Source of the DNA: Parapedobacter lycopersici
GTDB taxonomy: Bacteria; Bacteroidota; Bacteroidia; Sphingobacteriales; Sphingobacteriaceae
DNA: 64,000 bases
Direction: 5' to 3'
NCBI RefSeq assembly: GCF_024643285.1
Contig: NZ_JAMSLW010000003.1
Span: 248,001-312,000 of the forward strand
Both the position numbers and the translations under genes were made by a program. Under the pieces are notes generated by a model. It saw only the letters and a program-made list of their open reading frames with translations. It made no database searches and was not told where the DNA came from. Positions 35,601-43,098 of the stretch are shown in pieces; the stretch's first letter is position 1, and every line of letters starts with the position of its first letter.

Positions 35601-35863
35601 AAACCGGGGTATTCGAATCGTCATTTATCAAACTTAGGGAGGTTTCCCTGACCTATACGTTCCCGAAATCCCTTGTTCAGGGAGCTCATATAGACAACCT
35701 TTCCCTCAGTGTCTTCGGAAGAAATATTGCCGTGTTTGATAAGTTCCCGATGTGGGATCCGGAAGGTGGTACCATGAACGGAACATCCTTCGTACCCGGG
35801 CTTGAAATGGCACCGATGCCATACACGGCCACCTATGGGGCTACATTGAAAGTTGGGTTTTAA
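32663..35863 (+). CDS. SusC-type TonB receptor without STN domain
   Basis: A 1066-aa outer-membrane importer. The signal peptide ends near AHGQ (about 29). A carboxypeptidase-regulatory-like domain follows directly (about 33-115; GRIQGTVVDSRGKLLQGVTV; FSLIGYAGYEV). The plug spans about 120-260 (LDEVIVTALGIKREEKALGYAQQTV; LIVIDGVPMNQ; ALYGSRAANGALIITTKSG), and the barrel ends in ATYGATLKVGF. No STN domain lies between signal and regulatory domain, unlike the SusC at 13591. It is coupled to susD 18 bp downstream. The endonuclease/phosphatase-like enzyme next in line hints at a phosphate-ester or nucleic-acid-derived substrate. Confidence 0.94.
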   Translation: MKQKTQLIDSFRWVVCLLYLLAVFPAHGQEDGRIQGTVVDSRGKLLQGVTVTANNSKGARIAVTTSNTEGLFSLHGLTAGERYTIRFSLIGYAGYEVSDFLVQAGDTNSILARLTEQATDLDEVIVTALGIKREEKALGYAQQTVNAEALATAVSTNWSEGLKGKIAGLNIISGSTGPINSQSIQLRGTTSLDPGGNAALIVIDGVPMNQETTAYGNNVGAAYGTEAPVDYGNAVSELRQEDIESVTVLKGPSAAALYGSRAANGALIITTKSGQKNQKIGISFNSTLLTDHIINWPDYQYEYGEGGIARVNEAGEQYYSWNDSEDGPSTRTPVAFGPKFNGQYYYQYDPVTQDQGAERTLWRPYKNNMKDFYRTGMTFENSLSFQGGDSRGSMRLNLGRTDNRYIAPNTGYERNTVSFNGNYQITNAIRLSSVMNYNNRSSDNLPGFGMSNGSLGYFMMFLLPNVDTDWYKPIWVKGRENLEQLNPFSAWSTNPYYLMYVDTNPLTSNQLVGNVKADIKLSDHLDLMGRVSLNSLSQLRETHRGYSSKKHPRGYYGRQDVTSEEINADFLLTYKNTFAERLNYTLMAGGSRMSYDHRNVMSEVDALIVPNVYSLANGVNNPLVRTNDRRKQINSFYGMLSLSWDDKVFLDATGRNDWSSTLPAGNNSYFYPSVTTSVILSELFALPEPVSFFKYRLSYAKVGNDANPYQISKYYSQSGFASSAVVPAAMFNANLKPEITSSWETGIDYRMFDSRLGLDLTYYVSTTENQILSLPSDIVSGYSSRVINAGEVRNNGVEVVVTATPIRNTNFEWDITANWSTNHNEIISLNDNLERQTLATVYQGSLIGTVGGSTTDLYGTKYVRDDQGNQVFENGVPVRTATTEYLGNVAPDWRAGITNTLRYKNFRFNATIDGSYGGLILSNTYNRSSWDGFMANTIPGRDEGVIIGKGVMPAEGGGYVENTIPVNTQTYYSQLHQIAETGVFESSFIKLREVSLTYTFPKSLVQGAHIDNLSLSVFGRNIAVFDKFPMWDPEGGTMNGTSFVPGLEMAPMPYTATYGATLKVGF

Positions 35864-35881
35864 TTAACAAAAGAAAGTCAG

Positions 35882-37303
35882 ATGAAAACGATTACAATAT
35901 TAGCAGCATGCAGCTTATTATTAGGTGCTTCGAGCTGCGATAATAACTTTGAGGAAATCAATACCAATCCGAACCTGATTGACCAGATCAGTCCGGGTAC
36001 ATTGCTGAATGAGGTCATCTACAACATGGCCTCCAATAATGTCACCAATCACTATAACATCAACTGTCAGCTGATGCAGGTACAGCTGCCGTACCCTGCA
36101 TATTACGGTGGGATACAGCGGTATGAGATTCTGCCTACTACCGGGAATTCGCAGTGGAATGCTGCTTACAAATGGGCCAAAAACATCCGTGAGATGCGGA
36201 TTACTGCGGAAGCGGACCAGTCAACTAATTACCTTGCCATTGCGCTCACGTTAAATGCCTGGGTGTATTCCAATTTAAGTGATACCTTCGGGGATATCCC
36301 GTTTTCCGAAGCTTCGCAGGCGGAAGATGGCATTCTCCAAGCCAAGTATGATGATCAGGAGACGGTTTACACGCAATTGCTGGCCGATCTCGAAACCGCA
36401 AATACACTGTATGATCATAACATTGCAATGGCCTACGGTACCGATATCCTTTTCGCCAACGATACCCGCCTTTGGCAAAAATTCACCAACTCCCTGCGCC
36501 TGCGCCTATTGCTGCGGGTATCGGACGTCCGTCCATCCGCTTATCAGGAAATGGTAGCCATCATTAACGATCCCGCTGCTACACCGATCATCGATGCGTC
36601 CTCGGAAGCCGCGGTATTTCACGTAACCGGGGTTACCCCGAATATCTCGCCATGGTCACGGGCACTTGATTTCAGTAATCAGCACGCTGTGGGTCAGTTT
36701 TTTATTGAAACGCTAAATGCGCTGGAAGACCCCAGGAGGCCGATTTACGTGGGACAGGCCACGGAACAAGGAGACCCAATCGGTTATAAGGGGATCCCAA
36801 GTGGATATGACAACGAGCAATTTACTTATTCGCCCTCCTATATGAATAACCAGCAGGTAGTAGCACCCATGATCATTCCGATACTTACCTATGCCGAAAT
36901 CTGTTTCATCAAGGCAGAATTGGCACAAAAGGGACATCTGGATGATGTAGAAACCCATTATCAAAACGGCGTCCGGGCAGCGATTGAGCTGTGGACCGGC
37001 GAATCCGTGCCGGCAAGCTATTTTGAAACCAGCCAGGCTAAATACGACGGTACGCTTGAACGTATTATGCTGCATAAGTATCTGGCACTTTATTTTACCG
37101 ATAACCAACAGTGGGCAGAATACCGCCGCACCGGGTACCCCGAGCTGCCTACTACCCATTCGATGTTAAATGATGGAGTAATGCCCTCCCGGCTGCTTTA
37201 TCCGGATGTGCAGCCAATATACAACCGGACAAACTATGAAGCCGCTGCACAGGCCATGGGTGGCGACAATATCAATTCCAAAGTTTGGTGGGATGTCAAT
37301 TAA
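35882..37303 (+). CDS. SusD-like nutrient-binding lipoprotein (SusD_2 type)
   Basis: A 473-aa outer-membrane lipoprotein with lipobox GASSC (Cys at 19). It has the SusD_2 signature FEEINTNPNLIDQISPGTLLNEV near the N-terminus, later WVYSNLSDTFGDIPFSEA and YAEICFIKAELAQKG, and a C-terminal WWDVN. This branch of the family differs from the RagB-type SusD at 17009. It directly follows its SusC (18 bp) and precedes the secreted hydrolase (15 bp). Confidence 0.92.
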   Translation: MKTITILAACSLLLGASSCDNNFEEINTNPNLIDQISPGTLLNEVIYNMASNNVTNHYNINCQLMQVQLPYPAYYGGIQRYEILPTTGNSQWNAAYKWAKNIREMRITAEADQSTNYLAIALTLNAWVYSNLSDTFGDIPFSEASQAEDGILQAKYDDQETVYTQLLADLETANTLYDHNIAMAYGTDILFANDTRLWQKFTNSLRLRLLLRVSDVRPSAYQEMVAIINDPAATPIIDASSEAAVFHVTGVTPNISPWSRALDFSNQHAVGQFFIETLNALEDPRRPIYVGQATEQGDPIGYKGIPSGYDNEQFTYSPSYMNNQQVVAPMIIPILTYAEICFIKAELAQKGHLDDVETHYQNGVRAAIELWTGESVPASYFETSQAKYDGTLERIMLHKYLALYFTDNQQWAEYRRTGYPELPTTHSMLNDGVMPSRLLYPDVQPIYNRTNYEAAAQAMGGDNINSKVWWDVN

Positions 37304-37318
37304 TAGGAGAAAATAACC

Positions 37319-38194
37319 ATGAAAACGCACTATTTCTTTATTTTTCTTTTCCTGGCTGCAATCAATTGCAGTCAGGCACAACAGCAGGCCCAACCGGGAT
37401 TCCGGGTAGCTTCCTACAACATCCGCTATGCCGCTGAGGCTGATGAACAATCGGGTAACGGCTGGGACATACGCAAGCAGCCCCTGTCCGAACTGATTAG
37501 CAGCCACGGTTTCGATATTGTTGGCACACAGGAAGGCAACACCTCGCAGCTGGCCGATTTGAGCGAACTGCTGCCGGGATATGCTTACCTGGCGCATCCT
37601 TATGGCGGACAGGACGGGCTATTATCTAACTGCGCCATTTTTTATAAAGCAGCACGGTTTGATGCGCTGGACTCGGGTGTCTTCTGGCTTAGTGAAACAC
37701 CGGATATGCCAAGCATTGGGTGGGATGCCAGCGACCGCCGGATCTGCTACTGGACACAGTTCCGGGAAAAGGAAACGGGAAAGACATTTTTCTTCTTCAA
37801 TGTGCATTTCTACTGGCGGAAACACATCGCCAAGGAACAGTCAGGACCGCTGCTCGCTCGCAAGATCCGGGAAATCGCCGGTAGTCAGCCGGTCATTTGC
37901 ACTGGCGACTTCAATTCCCTTTCCGAAACCACTCAAATACAAGCGGTAAAGGGACTATTGTCAGATGCTTATGAAGTAACCCAAACCCCACGGGTCGGCG
38001 TGGAGGGCACCGGGTTTCCGGGAGGTGTGTTTCAGGGCCAGCCCGGAGGGCGGATCGACTACATCTTCGTAAGCCCGCACTTTCAGGTAGTAGATTACCG
38101 GGTGTTATCGGATACCTACAATGGCGATCATTATCCTTCCGATCATCTGCCCGTGACGAGCTGGCTTAGCTGGTCAACAGAAACAGCGCACTGA
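37319..38194 (+). CDS. Secreted endonuclease/exonuclease/phosphatase-family enzyme
   Basis: A 291-aa hydrolase of the EEP (DNase I/inositol-polyphosphatase) fold. The signal peptide ends near SQAQ (about 21). Catalytic motifs are in order: N34 (ASYNIRY), E72 (VGTQEGN), His in FFNVHFYW, Asp/Asn in CTGDFNSL and Asp-His in YPSDHLP. The family cleaves phosphodiester or phosphomonoester bonds with Mg2+. Following SusCD by 15 bp it probably processes the imported substrate at the surface or in the periplasm. The exact substrate (nucleic acid, inositol phosphate or sphingomyelin-like lipid) cannot be decided from motifs. Confidence 0.88.
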   Translation: MKTHYFFIFLFLAAINCSQAQQQAQPGFRVASYNIRYAAEADEQSGNGWDIRKQPLSELISSHGFDIVGTQEGNTSQLADLSELLPGYAYLAHPYGGQDGLLSNCAIFYKAARFDALDSGVFWLSETPDMPSIGWDASDRRICYWTQFREKETGKTFFFFNVHFYWRKHIAKEQSGPLLARKIREIAGSQPVICTGDFNSLSETTQIQAVKGLLSDAYEVTQTPRVGVEGTGFPGGVFQGQPGGRIDYIFVSPHFQVVDYRVLSDTYNGDHYPSDHLPVTSWLSWSTETAH

Positions 38195-38259
38195 AATTAT
38201 CCGGGGCGGGTAATTCCTTTCTTTTGGTTTGTATGTATTTTTTCGACTTTATGTAGAAA

Positions 38260-38742
38260 GTGACATCTTTTTTGGATATTGGCCGTGTGGATAATTCGAT
38301 TAAACAACACCTGCTGGAGGCGTGCAGACAGCATGTGACTGCGCGTATTGCGCATGCACAGCAGGCCATTGCCGCAGCCAGTGAAGCGGCCGCCAGCGAC
38401 GGCAAGAGCAGTGCGGGAGACAAATATGAGACGACGCGCGAAATGATGCAGCAGGAAATTGACCGGTACCAACAGTCGCTGGCCAATGCCAAACAGATGG
38501 AACAGCACCTGGCAGCCGTGGATATCCGTCCGCAATCGGGGCCGGCTACGCTGGGTAGCCTGGTTGAAACAAACCGCGGAACGTTTTTCATTGCCATTGG
38601 CATAGGCCGTCTGGAGGTAGATGGCCGGGCCTATGGCATCGTTTCCCCGGTTTCGCCCATAGGTGCCCAGTTGCTGGGTAAAACAATTGGCCAGCGCTTT
38701 GTGTTCAATTCACAGGAATATACCGTTAGTCAAATTGCTTAA
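38260..38742 (+). CDS. GreA/GreB C-terminal-domain protein with N-terminal coiled coil
   Basis: A 160-aa cytoplasmic protein. The N-terminal half (about 12-85) is a long charged helix rich in Ala, Gln and Glu (HAQQAIAAASEAAASDGKSSAGDKYETTREMMQQEI). The C-terminal half (about 95-160) has the Gre FKBP-like pattern: LGSLVETNRGTFFIAIGIG, then IVSPVSPIGAQLLGKTIGQRF. Such Bacteroidota proteins are often mislabelled as 3-oxoacyl-ACP synthase. They probably bind RNA polymerase, but the acidic tip residues of true GreA are not evident. The start is a GTG at 38260, or at 38287. An ATG at 38251 is followed at once by a stop codon. Confidence 0.78.
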   Translation: MTSFLDIGRVDNSIKQHLLEACRQHVTARIAHAQQAIAAASEAAASDGKSSAGDKYETTREMMQQEIDRYQQSLANAKQMEQHLAAVDIRPQSGPATLGSLVETNRGTFFIAIGIGRLEVDGRAYGIVSPVSPIGAQLLGKTIGQRFVFNSQEYTVSQIA

Positions 38743-38826
38743 TCGAAATTGCGCAATTGCGGCATCACGCCATTTTCACGGTAAGCAAAGTCTTCCTATA
38801 TTCGTACAATCCATAAGAGCCGCATT

Positions 38827-39591
38827 ATGTTATTGCCCATCGGAGACGAAAACCACGACCGGGAATCATTTCCTTTTGTCAATTACCTGCTGATCATCGC
38901 CAATATACTGGTATTTATATTTTTGCAGGGCTTCGGATACAACATTCACTTTACATATGCCTACGCGATCATCCCCGCAGAAATTCTTACGGGTAAGGAT
39001 ATCGTTACCGATAGCCAGTTGATCATCGACCCGGTTTTGGGCGGCTCATTTGAGATGCCGGGCCTGCAACCAACGGGAATTCCCGTATTCCTTACACTGA
39101 TTACTGCGATGTTTATGCATGGCGGAATCGGCCATCTGGCAGGTAACATGCTCTACCTTTGGATATGCGGTGACAATGTAGAGGACCGCATGGGGCACTT
39201 CCGTTATTTACTTTTCTATCTCCTTTGCGGTGTATTGAGTGGCCTGAGCCATGTATTCAGCACGCTGTTCTTCGGCCAGGACTTATTGATGCCTTGCTTA
39301 GGGGCGTCAGGTGCGATCTCTGCTGTGCTGGCTGGGTATGTCGTGCTGTTCCCCCATAAGCGGATTACGATCTGGATACTGTTTTTTATTATTTCGGTGC
39401 CTGCTATACTGGCTATCGGGCTCTGGTTTATCTTTCAGGTTAGCAACGGCCTTGGGGCACTCGGCGGCCAGCAGGCGGGCGGTGTTGCCTATGCAGCACA
39501 TATCGGCGGGTTTATTGCGGGGCTCTTACTCGTTGGCCGTTTTAAGGGGAAACGGCGTTACCGGAAATCCCGCGTGAGGAGCGGAAGGTGA
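38827..39591 (+). CDS. Rhomboid-family intramembrane serine protease
   Basis: A 254-aa membrane protease with about six to seven helices. The active site is complete: H103 and N107 in GHLAGNM for the oxyanion region, Ser161 in GASG, and His225 in AYAAHIGGF. Together these give the Ser-His dyad. A 50-residue extramembrane insertion (about 50-85) lies between helix 1 and helix 2. The basic C-terminus (KGKRRYRKSRVRSGR) is cytoplasmic. It stands alone, 84 bp after the Gre-domain gene; no substrate is apparent. Confidence 0.93.
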   Translation: MLLPIGDENHDRESFPFVNYLLIIANILVFIFLQGFGYNIHFTYAYAIIPAEILTGKDIVTDSQLIIDPVLGGSFEMPGLQPTGIPVFLTLITAMFMHGGIGHLAGNMLYLWICGDNVEDRMGHFRYLLFYLLCGVLSGLSHVFSTLFFGQDLLMPCLGASGAISAVLAGYVVLFPHKRITIWILFFIISVPAILAIGLWFIFQVSNGLGALGGQQAGGVAYAAHIGGFIAGLLLVGRFKGKRRYRKSRVRSGR

Positions 39592-39781
39592 TTCAGTTAA
39601 ACTAATCTCCCTTAAGTTAAGTGGTCAACATGGATTAAGGTCGGTATTTACGATCGTTTCTTAACTTGGATTAATAAATATGACCGTTGGATATAGTAAC
39701 TTGCATTCGTAACCGACAGGGATAAACATCAGTCCGTTGGCTGATTAAAATAAATCACATATAACAGGTAAAAACAGCATT

Positions 39782-40087
39782 ATGGAAAGAACAGAAGTCG
39801 TTATAAATCACAATAACCGGGGAGAGATCCAGTTATTCACTGATGACCAGAAGGCAGGGAAAATGGATATTGCCATCGCTGGTGGTAAGCTGATCGTTTA
39901 CCATACCGAAGTAAATCCTGCGCATGAGGGAAAAGGTTTTGCAAGGTTGCTGCTGGACAAGCTGGTTTCCCATGCTCGGGAACATGCGCTGAAGATCGTA
40001 CCCTTATGCCCCTACGTTTACGCACAGTTTAAGCGGCATCCGGAAACATACATGGATATCTGGTTCAACGAGCATGATCAGGATTGA
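39782..40087 (+). CDS. Small GNAT-type N-acetyltransferase
   Basis: A 101-aa protein of the compact GCN5-related acetyltransferase group (YidJ-like, pfam14542 type). The core is KLIVYHTEVNPAHEGKGFARLLLDKLVSHA, whose EGKGFARLL segment is the acetyl-CoA pyrophosphate loop, followed by KIVPLCPYVYAQFKRHPE. The substrate is unknown. Its last 10 bases overlap the end of the convergent gene at 40078-40551. Confidence 0.87.
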   Translation: MERTEVVINHNNRGEIQLFTDDQKAGKMDIAIAGGKLIVYHTEVNPAHEGKGFARLLLDKLVSHAREHALKIVPLCPYVYAQFKRHPETYMDIWFNEHDQD

Positions 40088-40551
40088 TCCTTAACAAATT
40101 CATCGCTGAAATGGGTGATGATGGCCGCCTTTAGTGCGGCTGTATCCGGGGTGCCGATCCGTAGCGTTTGCGTGCCATTTTTTCCATAGCGTATTTCCAC
40201 TGCTTTATTCCCTTGGATATTGTACAGCATACCTGAAGGGGTAATCCGGATACCAAACCCGGCATAGAACGGGATCTTCACTTCCCTTACGGCTGTAATG
40301 TTCTTTGGTGTTAAATTGAAGTGTATTAATCCAATGCCATAACTGATGTGAATGATGCCTTGTTCAACGATCGTTCTCATGCGGTAGAAACATAATAACA
40401 GCAAAAGCAATACAGCACTTATCAGGCATAATCCACCCAGGTCAATTGGCTTTTCACCCAGCTGGAAAATGTAGGCGACAACCAGGAAAACAATTGCGGG
40501 CACAAATACCGCAATCATAATCCAGCCGGGTTGAATGTGTTGATATTTCAC
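40078..40551 (-). CDS. Membrane protein with bacterial PH-like domain, unknown function
   Basis: A 157-aa protein with two N-terminal membrane helices (about 10-30 and 38-57). A beta-rich cytoplasmic domain follows (GIIHISYGIGLIHFNLTPKNITAVREVKIP, AVEIRYGKNGTQTLRIGTPDTAALKAAI) whose pattern matches small bacterial PH-like domains. That assignment is from pattern only. The gene has a good promoter at 40582-40612 and overlaps the convergent acetyltransferase gene by 10 bp. Confidence 0.7.
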   Translation of the reverse strand: MKYQHIQPGWIMIAVFVPAIVFLVVAYIFQLGEKPIDLGGLCLISAVLLLLLLCFYRMRTIVEQGIIHISYGIGLIHFNLTPKNITAVREVKIPFYAGFGIRITPSGMLYNIQGNKAVEIRYGKNGTQTLRIGTPDTAALKAAIITHFSDEFVKDQS

Positions 40552-40581
40552 GGGGATCTAATGATTTAGTCGCAAATAAAT

Positions 40582-40612
40582 CAAATATAGCAATACCTGA
40601 CCGGATTGCCAA
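40582..40612 (-). promoter_or_regulatory. Promoter of the PH-like membrane protein gene
   Basis: On the minus strand TTG (40612-40610), 20 nt, then TATATTTG (40589-40582). Predicted start near 40575, about 24 nt before the start codon at 40551. Confidence 0.55.
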
Positions 40613-40677
40613 GGTTATCCATGCCGCGCTCGTTTATTGTGACTGGCCGGTTTACAGTGATTCCGGCGCCGGCAAGA

Positions 40678-41238
40678 TTACCACCATTGTGCCGCAGGGA
40701 TTTCATAATACGTGGTGTCGGGCGCTTCCTGCCAGGGTGCCCGCCAGAATTTCCAGCTTTTCTTTTCTTGGTCGAACCATTTAGCTAAATCCAGCTTTCC
40801 CCAGGAATATTCCACCCGATAATCTTTGCCATTAATAGCTATCCATCCAAAGATACAGGGTGTTGAATGCCCGGACACCCCATTCGTGTAAACGATGGCC
40901 TTTTCAAACGTGATCGGGGTACCCGCGGGAATCGTATCCAATATCACCGTTTCCGGCGGGTCAATTACAGTCCGGTCGATATACCACTGAAAATTTTCAT
41001 GCTCGGGGTCCATTAGCACAAACGGGTAATCATCGTTGCGCGCCGGTATTTCCTGCATCAGGTAGGCCTCCCGGTTTAACCGGACAGTCTGCCCGATTAG
41101 CTTATCAAACGGAGCGACCTTATTCAGGCTTGATGTTTTTGTTTTTATCGTGGCATACAATATAACGCCGAACATCAGTAACCCAAGTACACCGACAAGC
41201 AGGATTATGCTGCCTATCTTCGATTTTCTTTTTTGCAT
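40678..41238 (-). CDS. Membrane-anchored protein of unknown function
   Basis: A 186-aa protein with one N-terminal helix (about 9-31, GSIILLVGVLGLLMFGVILYA) and a soluble domain of mixed strands (IGQTVRLNREAYLMQEIPARN, FGWIAINGKDYRVEYSWGKL). It ends in a Trp-rich segment. No family motif is recognised. It starts 12 bp after the 228-aa gene and is probably co-transcribed with it. Possible role in envelope sensing together with its neighbours is only a guess. Confidence 0.65.
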   Translation of the reverse strand: MQKRKSKIGSIILLVGVLGLLMFGVILYATIKTKTSSLNKVAPFDKLIGQTVRLNREAYLMQEIPARNDDYPFVLMDPEHENFQWYIDRTVIDPPETVILDTIPAGTPITFEKAIVYTNGVSGHSTPCIFGWIAINGKDYRVEYSWGKLDLAKWFDQEKKSWKFWRAPWQEAPDTTYYEIPAAQWW

Positions 41239-41250
41239 TTGCCAATCGGA

Positions 41251-41937
41251 TTACGGTTTCTTTTCGTCCAGGTAGTATTCCGTTTTCCCGTCCGTGGACA
41301 TCAGCCGGATGGTGTAACCGCTTTTCTCGGTTAAGGTAGCCGGAATCGTTTCCATTTCAAAGTCTGTACTGTTCAGTTTTTCACTGGACTGGTGATTTTT
41401 GCTCATAACTGTACTTTTCGCCACGTAGAACGTGTCCTGTTTCATGCTGACGATTTTGAACCAGCCAAAACCGATGCCGGAAGCTATTCGGTCTCCTTTT
41501 TCCTTATACGCTTCAAAGTGCCCGAAGAAGACATCGCCGGGAACCAGGGGCGCTTCCATGGCTCTCGTCTGTGCCGATTTCGGTACCGGTGGTTTGAACG
41601 AATCGTAAACCAGGCTGGCGAGAATACCGATACATAAGGTAAGGAATATCCAGCCGAAGATAGTGACTTTAATTAAATAGGGCGGTTTGGGGACTTCTTT
41701 TACACGATCTGCATAGTACATCCGCATCTCCTGTGTCCAGGCCCGTTTCGGAATTTTTTTATTTTCAGCGGTATCCCAGTATTCACCGAAAGTCTTCTTC
41801 GTATAAACCTTATAAATAACCGTTCTTACGTGATTCCTGTAGATGCCCAGTACCATGTCATTCCCGGCTTTTTGGGGATTTATTAAACCATCCGTGTGAT
41901 GTACGGACTGTTCCATTTTGTCGATCGCTAACCACAT
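41251..41937 (-). CDS. Membrane protein of unknown function
   Basis: A 228-aa protein with a cytoplasmic N-terminal region (about 1-90) and one clear helix (about 92-112, IFGWIFLTLCIGILASLVY). The C-terminal domain contains PGDVFFGHFEAYKEKGDRIASG and GFGWFKIVSMKQDTFYVAKS. No family is recognised. It lies 72 bp downstream of the lipoprotein gene and 12 bp upstream of the 186-aa gene, forming part of a run of four minus-strand genes from 42859. Confidence 0.65.
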   Translation of the reverse strand: MWLAIDKMEQSVHHTDGLINPQKAGNDMVLGIYRNHVRTVIYKVYTKKTFGEYWDTAENKKIPKRAWTQEMRMYYADRVKEVPKPPYLIKVTIFGWIFLTLCIGILASLVYDSFKPPVPKSAQTRAMEAPLVPGDVFFGHFEAYKEKGDRIASGIGFGWFKIVSMKQDTFYVAKSTVMSKNHQSSEKLNSTDFEMETIPATLTEKSGYTIRLMSTDGKTEYYLDEKKP

Positions 41938-42009
41938 ATTCCTTTGCGCTTAAATGATATATTTAATGTGTTGATACCGTGTCCTTTGCTGCCAGACTTC
42001 CAAAATCCG

Positions 42010-42522
42010 TTACCGTACCGAAAAGGATATATTATGCTTTTTGGCGTAGGCAATTGCCAATTGATCCAGCTTGTCAAATTTTTGAAAGAGGGTCTCTTCT
42101 GTATCCTCATACATTTTTGCGATTGCAGCATGAATCTCTTCCTCCGGTTTTCCGGTGTCGATCAGTTGGGCAATGGCGAGGTAATCGGTTTCAAAAATCT
42201 GCTGGCCGTATTCCATTACCTCCTTTGCCGTCGCAATTAACTCCTTCGCGTCGTCCGTTTTGCGGAGGCCGTCGACCTTCCCGATCGCTTTTTGTACCGG
42301 TTTTACCGCCCGTTCCATTACATATTCCTTTGCCGAACCCGTTAGCCGGCCATCGCCTTTAAGCGCTATCAATTCCGTGAAAAACATTGGCCGGTAAGCC
42401 GTTGATACTAAGTTGCTGTTCAAAGCCGTTACGGCGATGTACTTTTCGGGCGAAACTTGGTTGCAGGCCTGGTGTGCTGCCATTAACAATATACAGACGG
42501 CCGTGTAGTAAATTCCTTTCAT
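42010..42522 (-). CDS. Hypothetical lipoprotein
   Basis: A 170-aa exported protein starting at the ATG at 42522, which gives a lipoprotein signal (HQACNQ, Cys at about 20). The mature part is helical and charged (GKVDGLRKTDDAKELIATAKEVMEYGQQIFETDY; EEEIHAAIAKMYEDTEETLFQKFDKLDQLAIAYAKKH). No known family is recognised. It is 10 bp downstream of the DUF4870 gene. Confidence 0.7.
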   Translation of the reverse strand: MKGIYYTAVCILLMAAHQACNQVSPEKYIAVTALNSNLVSTAYRPMFFTELIALKGDGRLTGSAKEYVMERAVKPVQKAIGKVDGLRKTDDAKELIATAKEVMEYGQQIFETDYLAIAQLIDTGKPEEEIHAAIAKMYEDTEETLFQKFDKLDQLAIAYAKKHNISFSVR

Positions 42523-42532
42523 CGGGATGTGA

Positions 42533-42859
42533 TCAGTTATCCAAAAACGGAAATTGATTTTCAAAGCCCTTTCCGATTACGGGCAATGGTTTCTTTACCT
42601 CGTTTATTGCGTGAATAATTCCAAATATCATCAGCAACAGCAATAAAATACCAGCGTAGCTTACCGCCGAAGCGACGACGGGTGACACCAGACTGATAAT
42701 AAACACCGCGACGTTAAAAAAAATACCGATGACAAGGAGCCCCAGGCCCTGTTTGAGGTGGTAAGTACTCAACGAATCACGCTGGCCCTTTCCGGCAAAA
42801 TAGGCAATCAGCCAAAAAATGCCGAGATAACTTAAAATGGATTGGGTTCTGGTAGTCAT
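42533..42859 (-). CDS. DUF4870-like membrane protein
   Basis: A 108-aa protein with about three helices. The pattern ILSYLGIFWLIAYFAGKGQRD, HLKQGLGLLVIGIFFN and the final ILLLLLMIFGIIHAINEVKKPLPVIG is that of DUF4870/Tic20-like small membrane proteins. Its ribosome-binding site is unusually strong for this genome: AAGGAGG six nucleotides upstream of the ATG on the minus strand. It heads a probable operon with the lipoprotein and two membrane-protein genes. Function unknown. Confidence 0.77.
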   Translation of the reverse strand: MTTRTQSILSYLGIFWLIAYFAGKGQRDSLSTYHLKQGLGLLVIGIFFNVAVFIISLVSPVVASAVSYAGILLLLLMIFGIIHAINEVKKPLPVIGKGFENQFPFLDN

Positions 42860-43098
42860 GTTTCCTCCTTATTGATGATCAGGCAAAGTTGGACAGAAAA
42901 AAAAGAAACATTGTTTTTTTGGGCGCGACAAATCATATATGGGATCGCGTTTAATTGTATACAAAGTATCTACATAGGCCGAAAACGGTGGAATAACCGG
43001 GTTTTCAGATGCCCGGAGTTCCTGTTTCTCGCACCATGAACGTGCCACGTTACCGGAAAATATTTTATTATTGCATCGGAACCCATCCGGATAGCTAC

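Noticed and set aside
38251-38259. ATG at 38251 as start of the Gre-domain protein
   Set aside because: It is followed directly by a TAG stop, so GTG 38260 or 38287 must be used.
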